64,000 nucleotides of DNA from Conexibacter stalactiti (lineage in GTDB: Bacteria; Actinomycetota; Thermoleophilia; Solirubrobacterales; Solirubrobacteraceae). Of this stretch, positions 33,475-42,059 are shown piece after piece. Below the pieces are notes generated by a model. The model saw only the letters and a program-made list of their open reading frames with translations, was not told the origin of the DNA and ran no database searches. How positions within the stretch are numbered: position 1 is the first letter of the stretch; every line of letters starts with the position of its first letter. A program made the position numbers and the translations under genes. The stretch is from NCBI RefSeq assembly GCF_035967765.1, contig NZ_JAYWIT010000006.1, one strand, 5' to 3'.

Positions 33475-36333
33475 TCAGCGCTTGGACTTCTTCTTCGCGC
33501 TGGATCTTCTGTTCGATCTGCTCGCTCTCTTCGATCTCGAGCTCGCTCTGCCGCATCCGGCGACCGAGATCTTCTGGCCGACGGTGACCTTGCGGTTGTT
33601 CTGCGCGACGAAGGCCAGATCGGCGGCGAGCGCCTTTCTCGTCGTCGCTGCGCAGAGGTTTCTCGTCACGCCGATCGGGCCGTTTCTGCTGCCCGACTCG
33701 AGCGCCAGCCGGAACGTCGTGATCGGCACGTCCGGCACCGTGTCGAAGGTCGTCTGCAGCTTCAGGTCTCTGGTGATAGTGACCTTGCCGACGAGGTCGA
33801 CGTTGACCTGCCCCTTCAGCCGCACGACGAGGTCCGGCAGTCTCCGGTCCGGGTTGTAGACGAAGTACGCCGGACCCCGCAGCGGATCGCGCAGCAACGG
33901 CGTCACGGCCGACGCGGAACCGACGACCATCGGGCATCTGTCGGCGCGGAACTGCTCGATCGAGCAGGCCACTCTGCGGTTGACGACGTCCAGTCGCGCG
34001 TTGAGCGCCTTCGGCAACGTCACCTGCACCGATCTGTTGTTCGCCTGCCCTCTCGTCATCGACAGCGTCACCGTCAACGGCGTCCGCTTGCCTCTCGTCA
34101 GCTTGCCCTTCGCTCCGACCTTGAGCGCCATCTTCGGCTTGAACGGAAGCGTGGCGCAGTCACCGACTTGGAAGCGGCTGGAGACGTTCGCGAGCGCACC
34201 GGCGATCGAGCCGATTGTGCCCGCCACCTTCGCGGCGGTGCAGTTGGTCGGGTTGAACATGAACGACGGCTTGTCGACGCTGACGTTCACCGACCGGATC
34301 TGCAGCGGGATGCCCATCAGGATCGACGGCAGCGGGTCCGAGACGATGCTCAACTCCGTCGTCGAGCGATCGACGTGGACCGCGGTGCGCACGACGACCG
34401 TGCCGAGGTCGAACGGCCCGGCGACCGCCGGGACGACGATCGACATGCCATATGGCGCGCCCTTGTACGGACCGGTCATGTAGACCCGGCCGGGCAGGTG
34501 GAACGGGCTGGTGCCCGGACCGGCGGCGGTCGTGACCGAACCGATCCGCGAGCCGTCACCGCAGGTCCCCGCCGCCGCCAGCGCATCAGCGCAGAGGTCG
34601 ACGTTGGCGATCCGTGCAAGCAGACCCTTCGGAAGTCTCACCGTCAGGTCCTTCAGCTCCTGGTCAGCGTCCGAGCGCGAGAACGTGAGCGTGAAGTTGG
34701 AGTCAGCTCCGCCCGTCGCGTTGGTCGTCCCGGCCGAGAAGCCCGGAGCGAAGCCCAGCGGGGCGCACGGTCCACCGTTGGGCCCACGGTCGATCGTGAA
34801 GCTGCTCGACGGCTGCGCGACCTGACCGCTCCATGCGGAGAGCCCGGTCGTCGTCGTCTTGACGCCGCACGTCGATGGGTTGGTCAGCGACGCACGCGGG
34901 CCGCCCTTGAAGTACAGCGAGAGTCTGCTGAACGGCAGCTGTGGATTGTCATCGAACGTCGCGAGCAGTTGGCCGGTGACCGGATCGGGGTCGACCTTGC
35001 CCGGCAGCTTGATGATCAGGTTCCCGCGGCCCTCGGCGACGATGAACAGCCGCAACAGCTGATCGGGCCGCTGGGTGCCGAGGAAGATGTTGCCGACGAG
35101 CGGCTCGGCCAACAGCGGGGTGTCGATCGCGACCGTACCGATGTTCGATGAGTCCGGGCAGCTGGCGCGGCCGGTCGAGTTGAGCGCGACCTGCGCGTCA
35201 GTGCAGGCGCCGAGGCCGTCGGAGGCCGACGGCGAGACGCGGACGCCCTCGGGCAACCGCACGACGGCCTTCTTCAGCGGCGGCGTCGCCGGCACCGCTG
35301 GGTTGTCGTGCTGCGGGACGTCGATGTCGACGCGCAGCCCAGTCGGCGCCCCCGCCTGCGTGTTGTCCGGCTGAACGTTGATCGACGGCTCCCACTTCAG
35401 GTTGCCGCAGCCCGTCACGCCTGACTTCGTCAGCACCGAGTACGACTTCCACTCGGCGGGGTTCTGCCATGAGCGGGTCCGCAGCGACGTCGTGTAGGGG
35501 CCGTGATCGCAGGTCGCAGGATTGATGAAGAACGGCTTCGGCGTCGACGACGCCGAGACGTTGCCGCCGAATCTCTGGAACGGCGCGCCGTTGTAGTCGA
35601 TCTGCAGGTACGCACGATCTCTGTCGTGCGCGGGGTCGGCCGGCACTCCCCACAGCGAGAACTCGACTCTTCTGATGCCGACGGTCTCGTTGATGTTGGT
35701 CGTGCTGATCAGCAGGCCGTAGTCGCCGTTGCTCCGCACCGTCGGGACCGCGCGAACCGGCACCGTCACAGCGGAGAACATGAACGCCGCGATCTCGTCG
35801 CTTGCCGGTCTCATGTTGTAGATCGGCGTGTAGTAGACGTAGTTTCCGCCGTTGAAGAGGTCGAGCCGCACCATGCCGACCTGCGAGTCGATCGGGCAGG
35901 CGTTGAGACCGTTCGGCATCGTCTGCATGAACTGCTCGGTCTCGCAGGTCGCGACGGCCTGCGGGTTGCCGACGAGGCCGGCCGGCAGATCGATGAGGAT
36001 GTCCTTGGCGTTGCCGTCCGGAATCTCGTTGTCGTCGATGTCTCTCACCGAGTTGAAGGTGAAAGAGGTCGTCGCCCGGAACGGATAGCCGCCCGCCTGG
36101 GTGTACGGATCGCCGTTTTGGTCGAAGGCGTCGGCCTGGAAGTCGACGACCGCGGGGTTGCCCGGGTCGGGGCGCAACCCGAACTCAGCGCTCGCGGGAG
36201 CCGCAGCCAAGCCGCCGCCGACCGCAGCGACGGCGGCCGCGACGGCGAACCGCCGGCCCAGGCGGCCCTTAGCCGCCTGGAAGGGGGTTCTGATCGACAC
36301 GTTGATCCCTTTCTGCTTGATCAGATCGCTCAC
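33475..36333 (-). CDS. Large secreted beta-rich surface protein, copy B
   Basis: Exported protein of 952 residues, paralogue of 21342-24161. The GTG at 36333 overlaps the stop of the propeller gene (GTGA) and has GGAGG seven bases upstream; a second GTG after AAAGGGATCAAC, 11 codons in, is an alternative. A signal peptide ends at APASA, and mature AEFGLRPDPGN recalls AEFGLVPGRF of copy A. The most conserved block runs from RVACSIEQFRADRCPMV through LLRDPLRGPAYFVYNPDRRLPD to ITRDLKL. It ends ISVAGCGRAS followed by a tail of about 22 residues rich in Ser, Arg and Lys (six of seven arginines are AGA). Beta-rich, Cys-containing, probably a cell-surface structural protein; function unknown. Confidence 0.87.
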   Translation of the reverse strand: MSDLIKQKGINVSIRTPFQAAKGRLGRRFAVAAAVAAVGGGLAAAPASAEFGLRPDPGNPAVVDFQADAFDQNGDPYTQAGGYPFRATTSFTFNSVRDIDDNEIPDGNAKDILIDLPAGLVGNPQAVATCETEQFMQTMPNGLNACPIDSQVGMVRLDLFNGGNYVYYTPIYNMRPASDEIAAFMFSAVTVPVRAVPTVRSNGDYGLLISTTNINETVGIRRVEFSLWGVPADPAHDRDRAYLQIDYNGAPFQRFGGNVSASSTPKPFFINPATCDHGPYTTSLRTRSWQNPAEWKSYSVLTKSGVTGCGNLKWEPSINVQPDNTQAGAPTGLRVDIDVPQHDNPAVPATPPLKKAVVRLPEGVRVSPSASDGLGACTDAQVALNSTGRASCPDSSNIGTVAIDTPLLAEPLVGNIFLGTQRPDQLLRLFIVAEGRGNLIIKLPGKVDPDPVTGQLLATFDDNPQLPFSRLSLYFKGGPRASLTNPSTCGVKTTTTGLSAWSGQVAQPSSSFTIDRGPNGGPCAPLGFAPGFSAGTTNATGGADSNFTLTFSRSDADQELKDLTVRLPKGLLARIANVDLCADALAAAGTCGDGSRIGSVTTAAGPGTSPFHLPGRVYMTGPYKGAPYGMSIVVPAVAGPFDLGTVVVRTAVHVDRSTTELSIVSDPLPSILMGIPLQIRSVNVSVDKPSFMFNPTNCTAAKVAGTIGSIAGALANVSSRFQVGDCATLPFKPKMALKVGAKGKLTRGKRTPLTVTLSMTRGQANNRSVQVTLPKALNARLDVVNRRVACSIEQFRADRCPMVVGSASAVTPLLRDPLRGPAYFVYNPDRRLPDLVVRLKGQVNVDLVGKVTITRDLKLQTTFDTVPDVPITTFRLALESGSRNGPIGVTRNLCAATTRKALAADLAFVAQNNRKVTVGQKISVAGCGRASSRSKRASRSNRRSSAKKKSKR

Positions 36334-39300
36334 CGAAGGCCTCCGTTCACGGCGGAGGACTTGGCCGGCTTCGCGGCGCGAATGACGAAGCCGTTGCTCT
36401 TCGTCGCGCCGCCGCCCGCGTGCGCCACCTCGACGCGGACCCGCAGCGTGCCGGTGCGAGCGAGTCTCGCCCGCATCGCCGACGACAGCTTGAGCGTGAT
36501 CCGGACCGTTCCGCCGGCCTTCGCCGATGCCTTGCCGCTGCCGACGCGTGTCCATCTCTTGCCGCTCTTGACGAGCAGGCGCCCGTTGACGGTGCCCGCC
36601 GTGACGCTCTTGACGGAGAGCGTGATGCTGCCGCTCGCCGCGAGCGTCCGCTTCTGCTTCGCGCTCGGCTTGGTCAGCGTCACGCCGGCCTTCGCCTTCT
36701 GCGGCGCCGGCTCGTCGGCCGCGTTGCCCGAACCCGAGAACGCGTCGGACAGCGACTTCGGACCCGCGGGCGGCGTCGTCGGAGTGCCCTGGCAGGCGTC
36801 CCCGCTGCACGGCGTCGGCTCACCCTGGTAGGGGAAGCCGCCTCCGACGCGCGCGACATAGAGGTCGTAGAAGCCGTCCCCGTCCTGCGGCAGGAGGTCG
36901 TTGAGCGTCAGGAAGAAGACGCTCGTGCCGTCGGTGCTGGCGCCGGCGAGGTTCGAGTCGCTCTTGCCCACACCGTCGGTAACCATTGCGACGCCGTCGC
37001 CTGCCTGCCAACGGTAGACGTCGAGCTTGCTGTTCGTGTCGGAGGGCAGCAGTGCCGCGCTCGTCTGGAAGAAGACGTATCTGCCGTCGTCCGAGATGGC
37101 GTTGGCGTCGATCGGCATGTTGATGTTGGAGAAGCTGCGACCGCGCACGTCCGCGTCGAATCTCGTCGGCGGGGCCGTAGGCGTCGTGGAGACGAGCGTC
37201 ACCTCGCCGCTCACGGCGTCGTAGCGGTAGAGCTTGCGCCCATCGTTGGTGTCCTCGACGCCGGCGACCAGCTCTCTGCTGGAACCGAACAGCAGGTAGC
37301 GCCCGTCCGGCGTCGTCTCGGCGCCAATCGACGTCAGCAGCGAATCTGAGGTCGGCGCCAGCGGCACCGCTCCGACGCCTCTGGCGACGAGCTGCGTCAC
37401 GCCGCTGACCGTGTCGTAGACATACACGCTGCCGCCGTCGTCGGCGGACAGGTAGTAGACGGCGGAACCGTCGTCAGCGACGAGCGTCTGGGCGATCGAC
37501 TCGGTGGAGCTGTTGGCGACGAACGTGGTCGAGACCGGATGGTCGAGACCCGCGATGAGCTTCAGCGTGCCGCTGGTCGCGCCCTCGGCGAGGTCGTACT
37601 CGTAGAGGAACGGGCCCGGGCCGGTCGCGTCGTCCGTCAACTGGTCGGAGGTTGCGAAGAAGACCTTCGTTCCGTCCGCCGATGCGCCCGCGAAGAGGGC
37701 GTCAGAGGTCGGCGAGGTCGGCGATGACTGCGCTGAAGCCGACAGCTCGATCGTCCGCTCGCCGTCGACGCGCACGTACAGCCGCGCCGGGGAGCTATTC
37801 GACGACCCCGGGGCGCGCGAGAGGAAGAAGATCCGCGAGCCGTCGTGCGAGATTGAGTGCTTCTGTGTCGACAGCGGGCGCGACTCGAGGCCGGAACCGC
37901 CGCCGCTGCCGACCGACGCCGATGTCTCGTGCAGCAGGTCGCCGGCGTCATCGACGTTGACGAGCCGCAGTTGGCCGCTCTCGGTCTGTTCCCACAGCGT
38001 GTTGCCGACCGGGACGATCGGTCCGGGAACGGGCCCGATCGGTCTCTGGCTGACGATCACCCGATGGTCGCCGTCATCCGACGAGAGCAGCAGGACGGGA
38101 GAGGCCAGCGTGCTCGCCGGCCGTGCAGCCAGCAGGCTCGGCCGCCCGGCGGCGTCATTGCTCCAGACACCGCTCGTGAAGCCCGGCGTTCTGTAGTACT
38201 CCACCGTGAAGAAGGTGCGCGAGAGGTCCGTCGAGGCGCCGAGGAAGTCGGGCCGGAACGACGAGGCGTTGAGCGCCGTCGACGGTTGCGGCGCGTTGGT
38301 CGCGAACTGCGACGTCCAACCGGAGGCGGTCCGCTGCGCGACGAACGCGAGGCTCGTCCCTATCCCGCCGAGGCCATGACCGGCGTCGCCGAAGGGATTG
38401 TTGGCGAGGTAGACCGCTCTCGTCCCGTCGCCGGTGGTCTGGACGTACTGCTGGCTCAGCTCGCCCGAACCCTTCGCTCTGCCCGGGGAGACGATCTCGA
38501 GCCCACGTCCGTCCGGCAGGCCGATCGTCGGAGACGGCGTCACGGAGCCGGTGACCGTGAAGGTGCGATCGGCGCCGTAGACGGTGCCAGCGTCGTTCTC
38601 CGCGACGACGCGGTAGTGGTACGTCGTGCCGGCCTGCAGCCCGACGATCGAGCGCGACACCTCGAGCGGGTTGTCGCCTCTGCCGGCGTCACCGTCTCTC
38701 GCCGCCGGGATGCTCTGACCGTAGCTGTCGGAGACACCCCACTCGAACCAGTATCTCGTCGCCTGTCTGTTGGGGTCAACCCGTCCCCACAGTCGCGCGG
38801 TCGACTCCGTCGACTGCGCGCCCAAAGTCGTCGCCGCGGCCGCGAGCGGCGGATCGAGCACCTGGATCGTCACCTCGCCGAAGCCGTCGCTCGGGTCTCT
38901 GTCGGAGAGGATGTACAGCCGCTTCGCGTTCGCGCCGTCGATCGCGGTGCTGGGCAGACCGCTGTAGACGATCGAGCCCGGGAGCTCACCCTCGGAGCGA
39001 GGCGCTCCGTCGGCTCTGAAGACGTAGTACTTCAGCGGGTTGCTGTTCCAGTACGAATCGTTGATGTTGCCCGACACGACAACGTCGTCGGTGTTCGGGT
39101 CGATCCCGACCGAGTCCGGCGTCGGAACGGGTCCGACCGTGGCGATGAAGCCACCGTCGGCATCGAAGCGGACGACGCGCGAGGTGCCGACGTCGAAGAT
39201 GTCGCCGTTGGCGTCGACGACGAGGATCTCGCCGTCGCCGTCGACAGCGATGTCACGCAGGCCGGTGAACGCCGCCGGCGAGCTGGAACCGTCGAACTCT

Positions 39301-39857
39301 CTGATGAAGTCGCCGTCGCCGTCGTAGCGCTGGACCTTGTTGTCGCCCGGATCGGCCACGAGCAGGTCGCCGTTCGGCGCCAGCTCGACGGGGGCGGCGA
39401 AGTTGCCGATCTCACCGGGAGCAGCTCCGCCCGTCGGGCTCGTGAACGTCGGATCGACGGTGTACGTCGGCGTCGACGCGCCGTCGCTGGTGAGCTTGAC
39501 GATCTCGTTGCTACCGCTGTCGCTGACGTAGAGATCGCCGGTGTCCTGATCGATCGCGAGGCCGACCGGGGTCGTCAATCCAGTGTCGAACTGGGTGAGG
39601 TAGGTCGCGGTCACGCCACTCGGTCTGAAGATCTGGATCCGGCCGTTGCCCGAGTCGGTTGCAAAGATGTAACCCGTTCTCGACTCAACCACGATGTGCT
39701 TCGGTCTGACCATCAGGCCATCGCTGGAGCCTTGGCCCGAGAAACTGCCTCTCCACGTGTACGAGGACGCTGCCAGCGCCGCGCCCGGCAGCAGCAAAGT
39801 GGCGGCGATGCCGACCAATGCGGCCTTCGGCGCGACGTGCGCGCGCTTGCTCTTCAT
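36330..39857 (-). CDS. Secreted NHL/FN3-like/PD40 propeller protein, copy B
   Basis: Exported protein of 1175 residues from ATG 39857 (AGAGAGG about ten bases upstream). Signal peptide ends at GAALAAS. Residues about 35-290 contain NHL-type propeller repeats (VVESRTGYIFATDSGNGRIQIF, GLAIDQDTGDLYVSDSGSN). They are followed by an FN3-like domain (ARLWGRVDPNRQATRYWFEWG, GLQAGTTYHYRVVAEN). The next 550 residues are PD40/TolB-like repeats homologous to 24151-26361 (SADGTKVFFATSDQL, TPDGRYLLFGSSREL). Then comes ARVGGGFPYQ with CSGDACQG, a Pro linker and a basic beta domain. It is translationally coupled to 33475-36333. A two-propeller scaffold on the cell surface is the likely nature of the product; partners and ligands are unknown. 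Confidence 0.87.
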   Translation of the reverse strand: MKSKRAHVAPKAALVGIAATLLLPGAALAASSYTWRGSFSGQGSSDGLMVRPKHIVVESRTGYIFATDSGNGRIQIFRPSGVTATYLTQFDTGLTTPVGLAIDQDTGDLYVSDSGSNEIVKLTSDGASTPTYTVDPTFTSPTGGAAPGEIGNFAAPVELAPNGDLLVADPGDNKVQRYDGDGDFIREFDGSSSPAAFTGLRDIAVDGDGEILVVDANGDIFDVGTSRVVRFDADGGFIATVGPVPTPDSVGIDPNTDDVVVSGNINDSYWNSNPLKYYVFRADGAPRSEGELPGSIVYSGLPSTAIDGANAKRLYILSDRDPSDGFGEVTIQVLDPPLAAAATTLGAQSTESTARLWGRVDPNRQATRYWFEWGVSDSYGQSIPAARDGDAGRGDNPLEVSRSIVGLQAGTTYHYRVVAENDAGTVYGADRTFTVTGSVTPSPTIGLPDGRGLEIVSPGRAKGSGELSQQYVQTTGDGTRAVYLANNPFGDAGHGLGGIGTSLAFVAQRTASGWTSQFATNAPQPSTALNASSFRPDFLGASTDLSRTFFTVEYYRTPGFTSGVWSNDAAGRPSLLAARPASTLASPVLLLSSDDGDHRVIVSQRPIGPVPGPIVPVGNTLWEQTESGQLRLVNVDDAGDLLHETSASVGSGGGSGLESRPLSTQKHSISHDGSRIFFLSRAPGSSNSSPARLYVRVDGERTIELSASAQSSPTSPTSDALFAGASADGTKVFFATSDQLTDDATGPGPFLYEYDLAEGATSGTLKLIAGLDHPVSTTFVANSSTESIAQTLVADDGSAVYYLSADDGGSVYVYDTVSGVTQLVARGVGAVPLAPTSDSLLTSIGAETTPDGRYLLFGSSRELVAGVEDTNDGRKLYRYDAVSGEVTLVSTTPTAPPTRFDADVRGRSFSNINMPIDANAISDDGRYVFFQTSAALLPSDTNSKLDVYRWQAGDGVAMVTDGVGKSDSNLAGASTDGTSVFFLTLNDLLPQDGDGFYDLYVARVGGGFPYQGEPTPCSGDACQGTPTTPPAGPKSLSDAFSGSGNAADEPAPQKAKAGVTLTKPSAKQKRTLAASGSITLSVKSVTAGTVNGRLLVKSGKRWTRVGSGKASAKAGGTVRITLKLSSAMRARLARTGTLRVRVEVAHAGGGATKSNGFVIRAAKPAKSSAVNGGLR

Positions 39858-40225
39858 CCGATGAGTCCTCTCTCCTGGATTCCCTACGGTGACGCGTTTC
39901 ATCGAACACCCCCGGGATGCGCGCGAAGCGTCGGAGCTGTCGAGCACGAGAGCGCGCACCGCGCGTCCATCCGATCAATCCGTTGGCTGCGCATCTGCTC
40001 CTCCTCCTCCGGCCACCTGCGCACACGCCAAGGGTCCAGCCCCGGGTCCCGAGGTCGCCCCTGAATCTTTGTGCTGATGGCCCTCTCGTCCTCGCACCGC
40101 GACCATGCGACGCTCCACCCAGCAAAGATAGACGCCCGCGTGTCTAATCGCAAACGGGAACGTTTCAGGCACAGGACCGCCGCAGTCGGCACCTCGTGAG
40201 GAGACAGGTTCGACAGCAAGAAAAA
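39858..40225 (-). other. Long leader and promoter region of surface unit B
   Basis: About 370 bases upstream of the propeller gene. It contains a candidate promoter (40125-40153) giving a leader of about 260 bases. A purine-rich run near 40005 on the minus strand (GGAGGAGGAGGAG) resembles a ribosome site but leads to no good frame. I see no gene. Confidence 0.55.
40125..40153 (-). promoter_or_regulatory. Candidate promoter of surface unit B
   Basis: Minus strand TTGCGA (40148-40153), 17-base spacer, TATCTT (40125-40130). The leader to the ATG at 39857 would be about 260 bases. The -35 is imperfect. Confidence 0.45.
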
Positions 40226-40255
40226 AGCCCCCGCAACGTGCTCGTTGCGGGGGCT
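40226..40255 (-). terminator. Intrinsic terminator after 40308-40862
   Basis: Perfect 13-bp stem (AGCCCCCGCAACG) with four-base loop, followed on the minus strand by TTTTTTCTT, 53 bases beyond the stop codon. This is the best rho-independent terminator in the window. Confidence 0.93.
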
Positions 40256-40307
40256 CTTATGCTGCTTCCAGGTCGTTGGTACGGCCTGTCCTACCGTGAG
40301 GCTGCGA

Positions 40308-40862
40308 TCAGATCGTGAGTCTCTGCTGCGGCGAGAGGGTGAACGCCTGATCAGCGACCACTCTGCCCGTGATCAGCGGGCAACCCGACGTCAGGGTGCT
40401 AGCTAGGGTTCTGATGCCCTGGCTCAGACCGCCGCTCACGCCGATTAGGAAGTTGATCGAGCCAGTGAATAGGCACGTGCCGGCGAGCGGGAGGCCCTGG
40501 ACCTCGAACGCGACGTTGTTGATCGTGTTTAGGACGCTCGTCAGCGGCGTGTCATGGCTGTTGACTCTTATGCCCCAGCCCGACCCGATTAGGACGGTCG
40601 TCGTGTAGTTGCAGCCGGAGAGGCTGACGCCGGAGATCGTGCCGATCGACGCGCCGGATCTGGCGGCCGACGTCGCGAGAGTACCGGTCATCGTGACGTT
40701 ACAAATGACGTTGACGCCGAGCGGGCCCTCAACAGTGAATCTCGCGCCAGTGGCCGTTATGGCGCCACCCGGGCTCGCCGAGATCGGGAATGCAGAGGCG
40801 GTGCTGGCACCGAACGCGAGCGCGAACATCGCGACGAGTCCGAGAAGGAATGACTTACGCAT
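40308..40862 (-). CDS. Small secreted protein, CNVT family, copy B
   Basis: Exported protein of 184 residues. The signal peptide ends at STASA, and mature FPISASPGGAITATG is followed by a beta-like chain with four cysteines (ICNVTMTGTL, SGCNYTT, GTCLFTG, SGCPLITG). It is distantly similar to 27709-28332, sharing the CNVT motif and a late Cys-Pro. ATG 40862 follows AGGAGAT. Promoter hexamers are close to consensus, the predicted leader is about 283 bases, and a very strong terminator follows, so it should be an abundant monocistronic message. It lies beside the second surface unit as its relative lies beside the first. Function unknown. Confidence 0.82.
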   Translation of the reverse strand: MRKSFLLGLVAMFALAFGASTASAFPISASPGGAITATGARFTVEGPLGVNVICNVTMTGTLATSAARSGASIGTISGVSLSGCNYTTTVLIGSGWGIRVNSHDTPLTSVLNTINNVAFEVQGLPLAGTCLFTGSINFLIGVSGGLSQGIRTLASTLTSGCPLITGRVVADQAFTLSPQQRLTI

Positions 40863-41151
40863 TGATTATCTCCTATGTGCCGACCCGGAAGAACACAGCT
40901 CCGGACCAGCGAAAGTGAATGAAATGAACGGTACGCGCATCGGTGCACGCACCGTGGCAAGGCCGTTACTTCAGATGAGAGCTCGACTTCCCCCCTTCTC
41001 GACGATGCGGTTCGCTCCGCCCCACTGGGCGTTCGTCGACCACGCGAGTCACCCCGCGCCACGAACGGCATCGATCCCCCTAGAGCCACTGCGAGGGCAC
41101 CTGACGGTAGTCGACACTTCCTCGCAGACTCCCTTGCGACCAACGACAGGG

Positions 41152-41180
41152 ACTATAACGACGAGCTAAGAAGCGGTCAA
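41152..41180 (-). promoter_or_regulatory. Strong promoter of 40308-40862
   Basis: Minus strand TTGACC (41175-41180), 17-base spacer, TATAGT (41152-41157). Five of six bases match consensus at each hexamer. The start would lie near 41145, giving an unusually long leader. Confidence 0.72.
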
Positions 41181-41291
41181 CCGAACGGTGGATTCACGCG
41201 TGACACACAATTTGCGTCGGCGCGAACATCATTGGTCTTGTTTCCGGCTGGGGCAGACGACGTCCTGGGCGGGCGGGCTCCGGAACGACGA

Positions 41292-41314
41292 ACGCCGGCG
41301 CACAGCGCCGGCGT
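41292..41314 (-). terminator. Terminator of tRNA-Ser
   Basis: Perfect 10-bp stem (41292-41301 with 41305-41314) with a three-base loop, eight bases beyond the tRNA 3' end, followed on the minus strand by TCGTCGTTCC. Confidence 0.7.
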
Positions 41315-41321
41315 CGTGAGA

Positions 41322-41411
41322 AGGAGAGGGAGGGATTCGAACCCTCGTCGGACGCATAACGCCCGAAACGGTTTTCGAGACCGCCGCATTCAACCGCTCT
41401 GCCACCTCTCC
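41322..41411 (-). tRNA. tRNA-Ser(CGA)
   Basis: A 90-base class II tRNA. The acceptor stem pairs GGAGAGG with CCTCTCC. The D-arm sequence TGGCAGAGCGGTTGAATGC is normal, the anticodon loop reads CTCGAAA within a CGGT/ACCG stem, giving anticodon CGA, a long variable arm follows, and the T-arm has GGTTCGAATCCC. The discriminator base appears to be U rather than the usual G; CCA is not encoded. Confidence 0.95.
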
Positions 41412-41515
41412 GGGTGGAGCAAAAAGGGTAGCGAACTCGCGCGCGAGGCGGCTGGAAGCCACCCCGCCCGCGGAACCGGCGCGCCGCGTGGTGTCGCCCG
41501 CCGCCGTGCCGCCCC

Positions 41516-41980
41516 TCACCGCCGGCTGGCGAAGAAGGCCCGCAGCTGGGCGGCGCATTCGTCCGCGAGGAGCCCACCGTCAACCTCAGGTCGATGGTTA
41601 AGCTGAGGGTGGTCGAGGATGCTGAGAACGCTGCCGGCGGCACCGGCCTTGGGATCCCACGCGCCGAAGACGACGCGCGGGACCCGTGAGAGCACGATCG
41701 CGCCCGCGCACATCGCACACGGCTCCAGCGTCACGTAGAGGACGGCGTCGAGCACGCGCCAGCTGCCGAGCGCTCTGGCGGCCTCGCGCAGCGCGATCGC
41801 CTCGGCATGCGCGGTCGGGTCCTGTCGCAGCTCGCGCTCGTTGTGACCGGTCGCGACGACCTCGCCGTCATGCACCACGACGGCCCCGACCGGCACGTCC
41901 TCATGCGCCAAGGCACGCTCCGCCTCGCGCATCGCGAGGCGCATGAAGTACTCGTCACGTGGGAAGAAGCGGGCGGTCAT
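41516..41980 (-). CDS. tadA: tRNA-specific adenosine deaminase
   Basis: Zinc-dependent deaminase of 154 residues that converts A34 to inosine in tRNA-Arg(ACG), allowing reading of CGU, CGC and CGA. The active site is intact: HAEA with zinc ligand His and catalytic Glu at about 55-58, and PCAMCAGAI with two Cys ligands about 30 residues later. The length matches bacterial TadA. ATG 41980 follows GGAGACGCC; a much longer upstream frame is the antisense of the protease gene. It is 104 bases downstream of tRNA-Ser on the same strand. It is relevant that this genome decodes many arginines by AGA, which does not need inosine. Confidence 0.93.
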   Translation of the reverse strand: MTARFFPRDEYFMRLAMREAERALAHEDVPVGAVVVHDGEVVATGHNERELRQDPTAHAEAIALREAARALGSWRVLDAVLYVTLEPCAMCAGAIVLSRVPRVVFGAWDPKAGAAGSVLSILDHPQLNHRPEVDGGLLADECAAQLRAFFASRR

Positions 41981-42059
41981 GGCGTCTCCGCGCGCACGAC
42001 GGCGCACAGAAGGCGGGGTAAAGGGGAAACTTTCGAAGACCGATGATGTCTTAAGGAAC

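Larger units (their letters stand above)
40863..41321 (-). other. Long leader region, promoter and tRNA terminator
   Basis: 459 bases between the small secreted gene and tRNA-Ser. It holds a leader of about 283 bases, the promoter at 41152-41180 and the hairpin at 41292-41314. No gene seen, and no match to a riboswitch that I recognise. Confidence 0.6.

Noticed and set aside
21342..40862. Prophage or transposon as origin of the duplicated cassette
   Set aside because: No integrase, transposase, terminal repeats or attachment sites were seen; tRNA-Ser lies nearby but no partial tRNA copy was found at the other edge.
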